Assembly: GCA_930367215.1 (NCBI GenBank)
Contig: OV884058.1
Coordinates: 102,943,802-103,007,801 of the forward strand
Source of the DNA: Pollenia angustigena
Lineage: Eukaryota; Arthropoda; Insecta; Diptera; Polleniidae
DNA: 64,000 bases
Direction of reading: 5' to 3'
Every line of letters starts with the position of its first letter. Position 1 is the first letter of the stretch. Under the pieces are notes generated by a model. That model did not search any database, was not told the DNA's origin, and was given only the letters and a program-made list of their open reading frames with translations. Position numbers and translations under genes: made by a program. Shown here piece by piece: positions 1-12,068 of the stretch.

Positions 1-35
1 TTTCTCAAAATTTCACTGGCGACACTGTCTAAGTC

Positions 36-647
36 TTACCTGTAACAATATCAAAGCTTAAACAAAACACCAACAAAAAACAGTGAGTTTATCTTTTCTT
101 ACATCCCCCTACAATTGGTTGGGGTTTTTCCGACTCGAATTGTACAACTAGTGGGTTAAAAGAAAAAACAAAATTAAAAAAATATCTACTTCATTCTATT
201 GTCATCGTGGGAAAACAACAAAAAAAAAACAATTTGCCAATTCAGTTTTATGCATGGGCATATGCAATTATATTATCAAAGTTATTTTCGGGAATACAAA
301 GTTTATTATTAATACGATTTCGGTATGACGTGCTAAATTCCCAATTTTTCATATTTGATAAATACACTGAACTGTTGTGCATTATTGTTAATTAAATTAA
401 AAACTTTGATAATATACTTGCATGTGCCCGTGCCAAAAAAAAACTGAACTTGCAAATTTGTTTTTTTTTTTATATTTTCTGACGAAGACAATAAAATGAT
501 GCAATTTGTTTCTTCTTTTTACCCACTTACAACTGCAAATCGAAACGAAAAAAAGACCCACCAATCGTAGGGGAATGTAAGAAAAAATAAACTCACTGTT
601 TACGGCTGATGTTTTGTTTAAGCTTTGATATTGTTACAAGTAAAAGC
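36..647. mobile_element. Foldback-type element with ~245-bp inverted arms
   Basis: The left arm (about 36-285) is the reverse complement of the right arm (about 404-647). For example, the stretch reading CTGTAACAATATCAAAGCTT on the left returns inverted at the right end, with scattered mismatches and small indels. The spacer is about 120 bp. No transposase is seen, and no target duplication could be fixed. A partial relative of the right arm and its downstream sequence lies at about 27690-28010, so this is a dispersed family. The small reading frame within it is not convincing coding sequence. Confidence 0.75.
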
Positions 648-1765
648 CCAAACTTAATGTGCTTAAGTTGGCTTAAGCAAATGTGCGAATACATGTAAAT
701 TATATGAGGCAAACCATATTGAGCTTAAGGAAACTTTTTGGTAAGTTGTATGAAACTGTCATTTGCTTAAGCAAGGTGCGAATCTAATCGCACATTCCGT
801 ATGGAATTAAATGTTTGTTTTTGTTTTCTTAAGTACATTTGAGAATCTTTTTTTTAATTTTTGACAGTAAATTAAGCAAGGCTATGCATATTATGGTTGA
901 GACTTAAGATTGGAAGTGTTTGTAATTCTTATTCGCGTTAAGGTTTTATTTGTATAATATTTGTAGCTTTTCTAAAAACTTTGCAAAAGATTTCCTGATG
1001 AGCTGACTGGCCTAAGCAACAATTGAAATGCGCATAGAAGCTAGCTTTACGTAAACAATAAATTTCAATGTATTTAATAATTATGAAAAATTGGCAACTT
1101 GGCACATCGTACAGAAATATTATTAAAAACCAAGCAATTATTAGTGGTGAGCAAATTATAGTCATATTTGATTCTAACATGTTTAATAGCTACAATAATA
1201 TGGTTGTAGCTTCTTTATGGAGGACATATTTAAACATAATTTATTTGAAAGTGATCGTTAAAATTAGTTTTGATGGAGGTGATCATAGTGAAAAATTTTT
1301 TTCTCTGCATGTATGCACGTTTTCGAGAAAATTAAAGTTTTCGTATGTGGACCAAATGAAGGGTTGGAGTTAGAGGATAAGTTTGTTTGAGAGAAGTATT
1401 GGGGATGTAAAAATAACGGGGGTTGCTCATACATTTTAAATCTCTAGGGGGACTCCTCAGTAGTTACGGGCGTTTTTCTCTCAATTTAGCCCGAATTTCA
1501 TTCTCAGAGATTTCAATGTGCGTGCGGCACGGCAATTTTTAACCGATCGAGCTCACATTTTTACCCTAACCGCCACAAGTTATGAGGCGTTTGAAATTTT
1601 AAAAAGGTACCTAGATGAATTTATGTAGAAAGCAACAACAAAATATCAAAATATTTATGACTTTGTTTTTTTTTCAATGTAATTCTTTGGAGTTGCGTTT
1701 TACATAATTAGGGCCTAAGTGTCAGTCTGTTTCTCTAACATTTAGAACATAATCTTAGAGCTTGT
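648..1765. other. Non-coding; part homologous to 27783-27960
   Basis: The stretch 938-1110 resembles 27783-27950, sharing words such as TTTCCTGATGA, CTGGCCTAAGCAAC and GAAATGCGCATAG. It also resembles, inverted, the spacer of the foldback element at 286-395. Between 648 and 930 lies about 280 bp absent from the 27.7-kb copy, so probably an insertion. It is rich in the word GCTTAAG but has no clear termini. From 1150 to 1765 I see no gene or recognisable repeat. Confidence 0.5.
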
Positions 1766-1769
1766 TCAT

Positions 1770-2247
1770 TAGGGACATAACTTTTTACCAATTTTTTAAG
1801 ATACCAAAATCGGCATAGCACAGTTCGATAGAGCATAAAAAACTGTAAGGGAACGTATATTTATTTTTTCGCTAAGGTCAAAAAAGTTCACGCACCAACC
1901 GTGATGAAGTTTTGAAAATTTTTAATTTTATTTTTGGTTAAGAAAAATTAATAATATGTTTATTTAAAACAAAAAATAGCTCAAGTATGAAATTTCATTA
2001 ATATTTAGAGATGGTAAGAGATTTTTCTGCAAACCAAAACGTATCTTTAACCTTTTTTAACGAAAAAAAGTAAAAAATGAATAAAAAACACCGTATAAAA
2101 TTATAAATAGTCAAAATTGCATTGGTTTAGAAAAAGCAATTGGTGCGTGAACTTTTTTGAGAAAAATTACAAAAGATTATAATTTTCGTGGTTACTAGGA
2201 CAGGGTTGACCTCATGGTACTATGCCAAAAAATTGGTTATACCCCTA
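1770..2247. mobile_element. MITE, hAT-like, TIR TAGGGRYATAAC
   Basis: The ends pair as TAGGGACATAAC...ACCAATTTTTT against, inverted, TAGGGGTATAACCAATTTTTT. An inner inverted pair of about 20 bp, AAAAAAGTTCACGCACCAA, lies at 1869-1889 and 2138-2158. The flanking 8-mers ttgttcat and ttgtaaat agree at 6 of 8 positions, suggesting a decayed 8-bp target duplication. A structural relative with similar outer and inner repeats is at 17289-17700. There is no coding capacity. Confidence 0.65.
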
Positions 2248-3755
2248 TTGTAAATACATAAATAGCTGGTTTAAATAATCAAAATAAAACTTACCTTTAT
2301 TCTTCCAATCAATACAAATTCCAGTTTTGTTCACTGTATCAATTTCCTAATATAGAAAAACAAAATACAAATTAGAATCTCAATCTACATATGAAAAATA
2401 TAAAGTATCATTAAACGTGTCCACAGATTAGTAAAAACAAATCACTTTGTCTGTTCTAAATGCAATTAAATTTTTCAGCTTGATATTCAATCAAATGTCA
2501 CTTGATTGTCAATTTAGCCAACATGATTTTTTAACAAAACTTAAATTAAATCTGTAGACAATCAACCAAAAAACTAACTCAATCTGCATTATAACTTTGA
2601 ATATGCGTAAAACAGCCATAATAATAACGGGGCCATGCTTACTTACATTTGTAATAAAAATAAGAAATTAAATAAGTAAAAAGAAGGAAAAAACGGAGCG
2701 AAAACATAAATTTAGATGTCACTATGATGTCTTGTCTCTCGCCAATCAAACCATATTTGCATTTGATAAAATGACACATGAAACCTGAAAGAGGGAAAAT
2801 CAACAGATTCATAGACTCCTTTTCTAAAGTTGTTCATTCAGTTTGAAGTTGATAAGATTGAAAGAGTACATAAAAGTAACAGCTTTAAAACTAAAGTTTT
2901 AAGCAAAAGGAATATCTAGGCATTATATCATGTGACAAGTATCAGAGAACAAAAAAGTGCTTTGTTTATTTTGGTTTAAAGTGATGTTTATATGGATGTT
3001 TATATAGGAAGGTATCCGATGATGTAGAGTTTTATCAGTATAATTGATAATAATGGGAGAGCAAGTGCAATTCTTGTAAAATGTCTATGTTTGTGGCTTA
3101 AAGCCTAATAGTACTCATGGACCTCTTCCGAAAACTTTTCAGTAATAATTTCGCATACTCTGTCTTCTTTTTAAACCTCCCTCAACATACATAATTGTTT
3201 AGTTTTTTCACCTATTTTTAGATAGTTTGAATAATTTATTTATTTTTGTACTTTTCTTCTTATTTAAAACTTTTGGATTTGGAGTAGTTTAAGTCGTTCC
3301 CGAGATTTAACTCCAGCTTAAGATTTTGTTCCGCAAATATCAGAAGAGAATTTATAGGGATTATCTTTTATACTTTACTGCCAAGGCACTTCAGGCCGAT
3401 ACACATAGACTCTGTTGTACTTTACACATCACTTTTTTTAGCTGGCAACTAAGTATAAATACAGGTGTCCTTATGAACTTTGTTACATTAAGTACGTCCC
3501 CGTTAACGCAAAGTACATAAGTTTGGGAACTTTAAACGTACGTATTTTATTATTATATTTATTTTTTGGTTTGTTTTTAATAAATATTTTGTGTTGTGTT
3601 TTAGCAAAATAAACAAAAATACAAAATAAACTAAAATTAAATAAATAAAATGGAGAAGAAACTTATGGAAGTTGTTGAAATGTTTCCTAGCCTGTTTGAC
3701 TAGAGTAAGCAGGAGTACCTTAACAATTTGGTTTTTTATTATTTTTGTACTTGCT
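2248..3755. other. AT-rich intergenic, nothing recognised
   Basis: No open frame above ~65 codons, no tRNA-like or transposon-terminal structure was recognised. The small frame at 3326-3520 has no motif or splice context that would support a gene. Confidence 0.5.
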
Positions 3756-3763
3756 GTAGTATT

Positions 3764-4248
3764 CAGTGTTCGAAAATAAACAGCTCACACAGCCAGGAAC
3801 GATATCTATTTTTTTTAGTGATTGTGTAGACAAACACAACCCTTAATACCGTTCGTAACTATTTTCGTTAAAAACAGAACAATTGTAGTGATACTGTAGA
3901 CAAACATTATATTTTAATGTTCTATAATGTTATTTTCGTGTGTGTATTTTGTTTTTGTAAAAAAATTTTGTTTTTTTTTACCAGCCAAAAGGGAAGAACA
4001 TTAACGAGCCGAACCGAACACATTGAAGTTTGTGGATTTTCAAAAAAAAAAACCGAACGGAATTAAATGTTCACATCTTTTGTTGAGTTTGATAAAAACA
4101 GTAATATTTTTGTGTTCGAAAGATGACTAACAGGGAAACGTTTTTTTTTAATGATTTTCTACACAAATACTATTAGCGTTTGTGTTTTCCACAAATCTAC
4201 CGAACCGAACATTAAGAAACGATATTTAGTGTTTATTTTTAAACACTG
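3764..4248 (+). mobile_element. hAT-type MITE, perfect 8-bp TSD GTAGTATT
   Basis: The element starts CAGTGTTCGAAAATAAACA and ends, inverted, CAGTGTTTAAAAATAAACAC. It is flanked by exact 8-bp copies of GTAGTATT at 3756-3763 and 4249-4256, the hAT hallmark. It is 485 bp long with no transposase. Many copies of the word CCGAACA/GTTCGG lie near both ends and look like subterminal transposase-binding repeats. A sister copy in the same orientation begins 359 bp further on at 4607. Confidence 0.9.
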
Positions 4249-4276
4249 GTAGTATTTCCCTCACCGGATACATAAT

Positions 4277-4320
4277 TTTATTTATTTTTTTTATTTATTT
4301 ATTTATTTATTTATTTATTT
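4277..4320. repeat. (ATTT)n microsatellite
   Basis: About 44 bp of TTTA/ATTT repeats, near perfect after 4290, in the gap between the two sister hAT MITEs. Confidence 0.8.
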
Positions 4321-4606
4321 CGCCTTGGTAACGACATTAGCGAAAATGTCTGAGCTAAATCCGTTTATCGAGGTGGTGACCCCTAAGCCTAACATTTTAT
4401 TCTCTTCCTTTAAAAATAGCAACACAAAATTTCTTTCTTTGAGTATGGGAACTTCGATACCAATCGATCTAATGAGAGTATTATTTTCTTCGTTATACTA
4501 TCTAGCTTTTACTGCATTGCCGAAATGCATCATCAGGAGACTTTCTCATAAAACTTTTAAAAATAATAATTTGTAAATATAGCGCTGTTTGTTGTAAGTG
4601 TAAACG

Positions 4607-5106
4607 CAGTGTTCGAAAATATACAGAACATTATTTAGCGTTCGGCTCACACGCCCAGGAACGATATATATTTTTTAGTGTTTCTGTAGACGAACACAAC
4701 ACTTAATACTTCAAGAAAGAGCCGAACATTATATAGTGTTCTGTTCTTCGTTAAAAAAAACAGAACAACTGTACTGATACTGCAGACAAACATTATATTT
4801 TAATGTTTCTTTTTTTAAATTGATAAACAATTTTTGGTTTTTTTTACCAGCCAAAAGGGACGAACATTAATGAGATGAACCGAACACAATGAAGTTTATG
4901 GTTTAAAAAAACCCCCGAACGGAATTAAATGTTCTTATCTTTTGTTGAGTTGGATGAAAACAGTACTATTTTTGTGTTCGAAGGATGACAAACAAGAAAA
5001 CGTTATTTTTTTAAAGATTTACTACACAAACACTATTACCGTTTGTCTTTTTCACAAATCAACCGAACACTAAGAAGCGATATTTAGTGCTTGTTTTCAA
5101 ACACTG
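4607..5106 (+). mobile_element. Second copy of the 3764 hAT MITE
   Basis: It aligns end to end with 3764-4248, sharing the terminal CAGTGTTCGAAAATA, the internal CCAGCCAAAAGGGA and GAACGGAATTAAATGTTC, and the end TAGTGCTTGTTTTCAAACACTG. It is 500 bp long. The flanking 8-mers tgtaaacg and tgcaaaag match at 6 of 8 positions, so this copy looks older or more eroded than its neighbour. Confidence 0.85.
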
Positions 5107-5194
5107 TGCAAAAGTAAAAAATAAATGTTAAGTTAATTGGATTCTCGTCTTATTTTAGCACTTGGAGCAACTGAGTTTCTCGGCCCTTTACATT

Positions 5195-5317
5195 AGCGGA
5201 GTTCAGTGTTTGGTTAAATTGGTCTTGTAAAAGAGCAAATGCAAAATGTGTGTTTTGTGTTTGTTTTTAGCAAAAGAGCACGATATTCTGCATTTGCACC
5301 AAACACTGGACTCCGCT
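5195..5317. mobile_element. Tiny TIR element (123 bp)
   Basis: The ends are near-perfect inverted repeats, AGCGGAGTTCAGTGTTTGGT on the left and AGCGGAGTCCAGTGTTTGGT inverted on the right. ATT flanks both sides (5192-5194, 5318-5320), a possible 3-bp target duplication. Too short to code. Confidence 0.7.
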
Positions 5318-5943
5318 ATTAATCCTCATTAAGGTATTACCTAAACGCCTATTGATATGTTGTTAGTTTTTTTTCCAGATTTAGGGGCAAATTACGGCGT
5401 TCGATATCGATCAAAATTTCCATTTAAATTGTATCGTAAATTCGATTGGGATCGAATGTCGAAATCGCTAATATCTTACATAATAACTATTTAAATGCTA
5501 TTTCCAATATGAGTGCTGAATTTTTACTTCTTTAGTTCCTATCTTAAACGCTTAACCGAAATAGAACTAATGAAAATCCCACTTGTTTAATTACAATACA
5601 GTACTTTTCGTTTAAAGTCACTTTAGTCACACTAGCGATATTTTCTCTATTTTCTGCCGTTATAAGTAAATTTAATTGAAAGTATTTATGTTATAGTCCA
5701 TTAAGCGATATGAACACATTTACCATATATGCCATCTATCAGCGGCTATCAAAGGAAAAAGTAAAGCAAATTATTATCTTTATAGTTTCATTAGCACCAT
5801 GTTTCAAGTTTCTTTTAGTTTTCGAAGCTACAAACCATATAAAAGAACTAATTATTCAATCGTATAGTTTTTGTCAATTCTCCACTCAAAAAAAGTAAAA
5901 ACAGTTTTTTGTTCTGTATGCAACTCTGTTGCAAAACCATAAT
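5318..5943. other. Non-coding with one solo TIR
   Basis: At 5388-5480 a GGGGCAAATTACGGCGTTCGA end resembles the TIR of the MITE at 8080-8311, but its partner end is missing. No gene is recognised. Confidence 0.45.
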
Positions 5944-6446
5944 GGTAGAAGTACATACCACGCGTTAGTGCGCGCGCGCTCTGTCGTCTTCTGTCAAAAA
6001 AAGTTAAACTAGTGTATTTTCATAGAACAGGCTACATGCAAAATATTTGGACGCGTTTGCGCCAGAAAGTTGGTTAACTTTGAACTTTTTAACGCGTTGT
6101 GTATTTTTGACAAGAAATCAGCTGACAATAAAAAGAATAATTTAACAAATTTGTGAATCATGAAAGAAAAACTTATTGAAGAGCTTAAAAAACATACAAT
6201 ATTTATATAAAAAGAATAAATTCAATAAAATAACAAAATCTTGATATACTTTCGAACCCGTTTTTAAAGCACAAATAAGTAAACAAATAAAAAACAGCTG
6301 ACAGGAATGGCTTTTATAACGCGTGTTGTGCAAACGCGTAAAAATATTTTGCATGTAGCTGGTTGTATGAAAATACACTAGTGTAACTTTTTTTGACAGA
6401 AGACGGCAGAGCGCGCGCGCACTAACGCGTGTTATGTACTTCTACC
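5944..6446. mobile_element. MITE with ~120-bp GC-tipped inverted repeats
   Basis: Both arms begin GGTAGAAGTACATA followed by CACGCGTTAGTGCGCGCGCG, and continue inverted for about 120 bp with few mismatches (TTTTTTTGACAGAAGACG, ACTAGTGTATTTTCAT). The element is 503 bp with a roughly 260-bp unique centre and no transposase. No unambiguous target duplication was found. The alternating GCGCGCGC runs contrast strongly with the AT-rich surroundings. Confidence 0.85.
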
Positions 6447-7351
6447 TTAAGTCTGCTGTCGGCGTAAAATATATGAATTTTTTATTTTCTATATTCACAC
6501 AAACTAGTTTATTCAAATCCGGTTGTATGCCTCATAGTGGCATATATGTAAATTATTCTTATAGTAACTTGTTTATTTTTTTGTATTTCTGAAATCCCAA
6601 TTTGACCAGACATGCACAATCTTGCTTCTTTCTTACCTACACACGCTGTGTATGTAATTCAAGTTAGTGACAATTGCGCATGTCTAGTATTTGTTGTAAA
6701 GCTTTTTTAAAGGAAAGATGTTCTTTAATACGTTGTCAAGCGATATTGCTTTCCCGATGTACTTACATGTATGTAAATAGGTATGTTAAGTATGAATAAG
6801 GAAACGATCGTAATATTTAATAAGTATTATGTACGGTATTGTTTCGACTTATTTTTTAAAATGCGACAAAATAATTAATTTTTGTAGTCAGTCGTAAAGA
6901 AGTGTTCAACCAGAAAATAATTGTTAAAAATATCCTTTTAAAAGGATATGACAAAATAAATTGTGAAAAACATTAAAAAGAAAGGATCCTAAAAGGACCA
7001 TTTAAAATTAAATTTGTGATTATTTTAAGAAAATAATAAATTTATAAAAAATATAAAAGAAATAAATAAAAGTTTATTTAAGTTTAAATAACTTTATTAA
7101 ATAAAGAGAATTTTTGAATGAAAAATTTTGAAACATCCTAAGCGTTTTATTTTAAGAAACATAACTATTAATGTCAAAATTCATTGGTATTGCGAAGAAA
7201 ATTCTTTCAGTGTACACAAAATGCCAGCTCTGTGTAGATGATCATGAATACATATCGTGAGCTCATTTTTGGTTTGGCACATATCATGGTAATTTCAACA
7301 TGATATGCAATAACCACTCTCTTCAAGATGTTGGGATTGATCCTGGAAGGT
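6447..7351. other. Non-coding, with a solo MITE end at ~7170-7215
   Basis: The stretch 7170-7215 (ATTAATGTCAAAATTC to TTCTTTCAGTGTAC) is the outer end of the MITE family seen whole at 55559-56479. A short inverted pair AGACATGC/GCATGTCT lies at 6607-6686. No gene was recognised. Confidence 0.5.
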
Positions 7352-7481
7352 TTACTGCCGTTAGGGTAGCCAGATTTTAAATTAGGAAAAACAGTACATT
7401 GAATACATAAAAACAGTACAATCAAGAAAAAAACAGTAAATTTTTTTTGACGACAACATTACCATTTGTTTTAATAAGTAA

Positions 7482-7596
7482 CCCCCAATTTCACCAAGTT
7501 CAGCTATAATAACCTATCAGTTCAAGCTGTCAAAACATATTGTAAGCTGGAAGTTAAAGTAATAGTTAGTTTTAACTGAACTTGGTGAAATTGGGG
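7482..7596. mobile_element. 115-bp MITE, TIR CCCCAATTTCACCAAGTTCAG
   Basis: Inverted ends CCCCAATTTCACCAAGTTCA flank about 70 bp, with TAA on both sides and one extra C on the left. It lies in the hAT element 7362-9019. A relative with nearly the same TIR is at 7995-8331. Confidence 0.8.
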
Positions 7597-7994
7597 TAAA
7601 TATTTTAAACTTTTGATTGAATATGCAACAACAATTATATAAAGAAAGAAATGCACTTAAAATGTGTAACGTCAAAGGAATTATTTCCAGTTTATGGCAT
7701 TTCATAAATATACATATGAAATTACTCCATTTGCGTTTAAAAAGCAAACACCACAATTGAAGCATTTGGCCAGGAAAACCATAACATTGCTGTAAGCCAT
7801 ATAAGAAAGGAGAAAAGCCTTACTTAGCTCAAAACAATCAACTCATTGATTTTGTAAGTACGATTTTCTTTAAAGATATTCGTATTTAAAGCAATTTTCA
7901 CTACACACATAGTTGCACAAATCATATAGAATTTGAGAAAATCTTTGTTTCCTAATTTAATTTTCCAATTTTAAATAATTTTTAAATTATTTAC

Positions 7995-8331
7995 GGCTAA
8001 TTTTACCAAGTTCAGCTATAATTAACTATTACTAAAACAATAGGTTTTTTGACTTTTATAATGAAAGTTAATTAAACCTGGGGGCAAATTATGGCAGTCG
8101 TTATCGAATACTTTTTAGATTCGAAGGCAATGTTATTTCAGTTGATCTGAACGAATCGTTATTATTTTTTCAGTGTTGTGAAAACTAAAATAAATGCTTT
8201 ACAATACTAAAAAAATAATTTCGATCCGTTCAGTATAGACAGAGAGAATTAGAAATAAAATTGCTTTCGAATCGAAAAAGTATTCGATCACGACTGCCAT
8301 AATTTGCCCCCTGAACTTGGTGAAATTGGCC
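7995..8331. mobile_element. MITE with a second MITE nested at 8080-8311
   Basis: The outer ends GGCTAATTTTACCAAGTTCA and, inverted, GGCCAATTTCACCAAGTTCA match the family at 7482-7596. Inside is an independent 232-bp element (8080-8311) with ~45-bp inverted repeats beginning GGGGGCAAATTATGGCAGTC. A solo end of the inner family is at 5388. Confidence 0.8.
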
Positions 8332-9118
8332 ATTAATCTATAAAATCCAAAAAAATAGTTTGGTTTATTTGTATTTCACAAAATCTGAAAATATTTAAAA
8401 TCAAGTGCAATTGAAAAATTTACTTATCTTTTTCTTATTTCAGTAGTTTAGGTAAAGAAACGTGGTCCTCAAAGGTATTAGGTATTTTTATAAATTTTGA
8501 ACACGGATAATTTTCCAAATTTGTTTGTTTTCAATTTTACGTGATTTCGATTTCCAGAACATGCCCGAAAATTAAAAAAGTTCTAAAAATTAACGATAAC
8601 TGTTTTGGAATAAGTATTTTTTAGTACTTCAAAAAATTTAGATTTTATTTTTGTCTTTCTCAGGTGTGGAAAGGGAAAGACTATTGGAAGAGGTAGCCAT
8701 AAAATAATAACAACACGAAAATATACCACTGCTACGAGCCACCCATTATAATTTAGATTTCTACTGTGTATTTATGAGAAAACAATGACCACAGCGTAAA
8801 AACTCTTATTATTTTAGAACTTTTTTTTAAACACAACATAATTTTTTGTAAGCCAGTTCTGTTAAATATAGACTGAGCAAAAAAAAAACAGTACAAAAAA
8901 CAGTACAAAGTGTTAAAAAACAGTACATTTGCGTACTGTTTTAGGAGTTGTGCATAAAACAGTACAATTGCAAAAAATCAGTACATGTACTGCTTAAAAC
9001 AGTACGTATGGCAACCCTAACTGCCGTATTCTTAAAAAATAAAATAAGTTTGAAATGTGTTTTAAAGCAAAATGTTCATACAAATTTTTCTTAAAATGTT
9101 TTATGAATACGGCAGTTA

Positions 9119-10985
9119 TTGTGTAAAGTATGTGGTTGTGTTGGCTTAAACATAAGTCGCGAGGATCATATTTTTATTCTGAGTTACGGTCCAATTGACG
9201 TTACATAAACATAATGCCATAGTCGAAACGATAGCCAAAGAAAGTTAAGTCACCTTTAATCAAATACACTGTTGCCCATAAGGTTGGTTCAAACAGCTGT
9301 TTTTGGACTAATTTAAACTAATTTAGAGCACCGTGGAACTATCCCACAATGGCACGTTGATCTAGCACACGGATACTTTCCCTCTTGTAATAAATTCCCT
9401 GATATGCAAATACAATTGTAACAATCTAGTGAATGAATGATGTCCATATATGAAAAAACATTAAAAATTTTTTGAAATATGCATTTCATTTCACCAAATA
9501 AAACGAAAACCACACGAATGTGCGTAGATGTAAAATGTTTTACTTATTTGGTAGTAATTTTCATACCAATTCGATTCAGCATATTGGTAAGCTGGCCGAC
9601 AGGTTGGCCGTATGTACTCGTATTGTGGGTCTTTTGTAACAACCGGATACTACTGCGACATATGCCTTTAAAAGGTAATAATTCAATTTGAATTTTTCTC
9701 GTCCATGTGTTTCGTTTTAACTTTACATTTTCCATACAGACATATTTTCAAGTTAGCAAAGTAAATTAAAATTATTTCATGCGTTTTTGTTTTTTGGTCG
9801 TTGGAATTAGACTAAATTTCATTTTAAGTTCAGTTAGTGTAACAAGTGCAATATGTTGTTTTAGTTGTTGCTATTGCGATTGGCGTTTTCTTATATCTAA
9901 CTATTGATTATAAAATATATGGTGGTTGTGCTGTTTTTAGTCGCCTGCCACTTGTTGCACTGGTTCTACTGCTGATTTGACTAAAATGCAATACATGTGC
10001 ATGCCATGCACCGTTTGATGCCAATAGCAACAGGCATCTAGCTCCACTTTACACTGCTAACTGGCTGCTAGGATAACTGGCTAACTGACCAACTGGTTGG
10101 TTGTCTGGTGGTGGCTGTTATCTTCCTTGTCTTTTTGCAATGATTGTTCAAGTAAATATTTTGATGGAAATTTTTATCAGTTTTTTTTTTTTAAAGTTTA
10201 TTTCGTTGTTTTTTATGCAACGGCGATATCAGTTGAATGGTTAATAAATTAAAATGATAAAATATGTTTTTGGACTCTCTGATCTGGCCATATTGAAAGA
10301 AACTGCCAAGTGCATTTTTATATTTAAAAAATAGAAAAAAAAAACATTTATTTTGGAAAGTAGTTTTTTGTAAGATTTTTTTTTCTTGTATTATAAGTTG
10401 TCTCTCTGTGTGGCATCTATAATCGATCTAAAACTTACCCAACAAACTTAAACGATTAAGAAAGAACTTGTAGCAAGCTAACTAACTTAAGCTTAGAAAA
10501 GTGTTGTGATTACTATCATAAAAGGCTAAAAAAATAACAAGTTGTTTAATAATGAAAACTGACTCCTTTCGATATTATTACTTGTCTATTATATAATGTT
10601 AGCTAAGAAGTCTAATTATAGAACAAGTGTATAGAAAATTACTTTTCTAATCTATAATAAGATTACATTCTTTGCAAATACTCTGTTTAAATTTATAAGG
10701 CATTTTTACAAAAGGTTCTTTTAATTTTAAATATTTAATTCCTATTTTTTAATTGTGCACTGCTTAAAACATTTCACTCCTCGAAGAAAGCACAAAGACT
10801 GAAAACCTTAACTAATAAAGCAAAATTTATGCACGCATCAAATAACGGGACTCTTACAAAACTATAGCGAAATTAAGTAATTTACAATCATATTTGTTGT
10901 CATGTTGTAGGAAATCTGTTTTTATAACCTTATTCTTCAACTCATTTCCATTTTGCTCTGTTTTGGTCTGTTGGGTGGGTAGTCA
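9119..10985. other. Non-coding; less AT-rich island at 9880-10140
   Basis: No transposon ends or repeats shared with the rest of the window were recognised here. The part 9880-10140 is more GC-balanced and rich in CTGGCTAACTG/GGTTGGTTG words, possibly a piece of host transcript or regulatory DNA. The small overlapping frames at 9313-9735 show no motif. This is one of the few long stretches that looks like non-repeat host sequence. Confidence 0.4.
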
Positions 10986-11110
10986 GCAGGGCTGACAGAT
11001 TTGACGATTTATCGTCATTTTGTTCCGAAATTAGCAAAGTGTCGATTTGCTGATTTTTTTCCTAAAAAGTGACGACTAGTCCCCAAAGTCTGAATAAAAC
11101 ATTACATTTT
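10986..11110 (+). mobile_element. Solo hAT-like end (CAGGGCTGACAGATT)
   Basis: The terminal-looking CAGGGCTGACAGATTTGACG is followed by several GACGATT/GTCGATTTG words, resembling the ends of the hAT element at 27559-29049. No partner end was found nearby, so it is probably a truncated copy. Confidence 0.4.
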
Positions 11111-11540
11111 CTGACACGTTCGTTTTTCAATCTTGAATGTTTTACAGCCGTAACTTAACAAGAGCGGAAGGTTGAACGTTTTCTTTCGCTTAGATGTTAC
11201 GCTGATATACCATACCTAAGCAAGAGCGTCAACGTTGTGTGACGAACAGTAGTGTTAACTTTCTTGTTTAATAAAACCCTCATAATAGAAATAAGAAAAA
11301 AAGATTAAACCGCTGGATTGACGAAAAAAAAACTAAATAGCCATTATTAAATAACAATAGCTATTCACTATTAAACGAGCTTTCAATATCGGATTTTCCA
11401 ATTGCAAAGCGTTTACGCCGCTCTATTTAGGTAGTCTGGCATGTAGGATTGTAACATAAATTGAAGCTAAACCTACCGGTTAACACACACAAGCTGTTAG
11501 AAAGTTACTTGGTCGGTCGAAAATGAATTATAAAAGAAGG

Positions 11541-12068
11541 TGATTTTTTAAGTTCTCCTCAGCCAATTGAAGCTGGAATTCCTCAGGGAAGCATCCTGGG
11601 CCCACTTTTTTACCTTATGTATACCTCGGACATGCCAACAAACAATACACCCTAACCTCAACTTTTGCTGATGATACAGCTTTTCTAAGCATACACGAGA
11701 ACAGTCGTGAAGCATCTCGATACCTGCAGGATCATATATTTCAACTAGAAGTGTGGTTAAAACAATGGATAATAAAGGTCAATGAGCAAAAATGCGTACA
11801 TATTACATTCACCTTGCGTCGGGAAACATGCCCCCTAATAAAATCAATAATCAACCAGTGTCTCAACAATCGCATGTCAAATATCTCGGTATTCATCATG
11901 GAAATGCCATGTAGAAGCAAAATTAACCCAAATGAAACTAAAAGCAATTCAAATTAACTGGCTTATTGGAAGAAATTCTGTTCTTAGTCTCGATTGCCAA
12001 TATGGTGCTACGGTGTGTCGGCCTCAAATAACGAAAAAATTAAACTTCTTCGAATACAAAAATATTTT
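11541..12068 (+). pseudogene. Jockey-type LINE reverse transcriptase fragment
   Basis: Reading across frames gives recognisable RT blocks in order: [19 protein letters not shown], then FADDTAFLS (the catalytic F/YADD box), a helix ending LEVWLKQWIIKVNEQKC, and a YLGIHHG-like strand. Frameshifts and stops break it, and both the endonuclease and the C-terminus are missing. It is a dead fragment of a Jockey-clade non-LTR retrotransposon. It runs directly into the dispersed repeat at 12069. Confidence 0.7.

Larger units (their letters stand above)
7362..9019. mobile_element. Non-autonomous hAT element, TSD ACTGCCGT
   Basis: The ends are TAGGGTAGCCAGATT and, inverted, TAGGGTTGCCATACG. Perfect 8-bp duplications ACTGCCGT lie at 7354-7361 and 9020-9027. 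Both ends carry arrays of the word AAACAGTACA (at least three on the left, six on the right), likely subterminal binding repeats. It is 1,658 bp long, has no transposase ORF and has itself received MITEs at 7482-7596 and 7995-8331. Confidence 0.9.
7355..9115. mobile_element. Small TTA-target MITE split by a hAT insertion
   Basis: The outer ends CTGCCGTATTC (completed at 9021) and GAATACGGCAG (9105-9115) are inverted repeats, flanked by TTA at 7352-7354 and 9116-9118. That pattern fits a PIF/Harbinger-like MITE. The host element is only about 100 bp once the hAT insertion 7362-9019 and one copy of its target duplication are removed. Confidence 0.7.

Noticed and set aside
1068..1373. 101-codon plus-strand frame
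   Set aside because: Lies in repeated sequence related to 27.8 kb and to the foldback spacer; no domain, frame not kept in the other copy.
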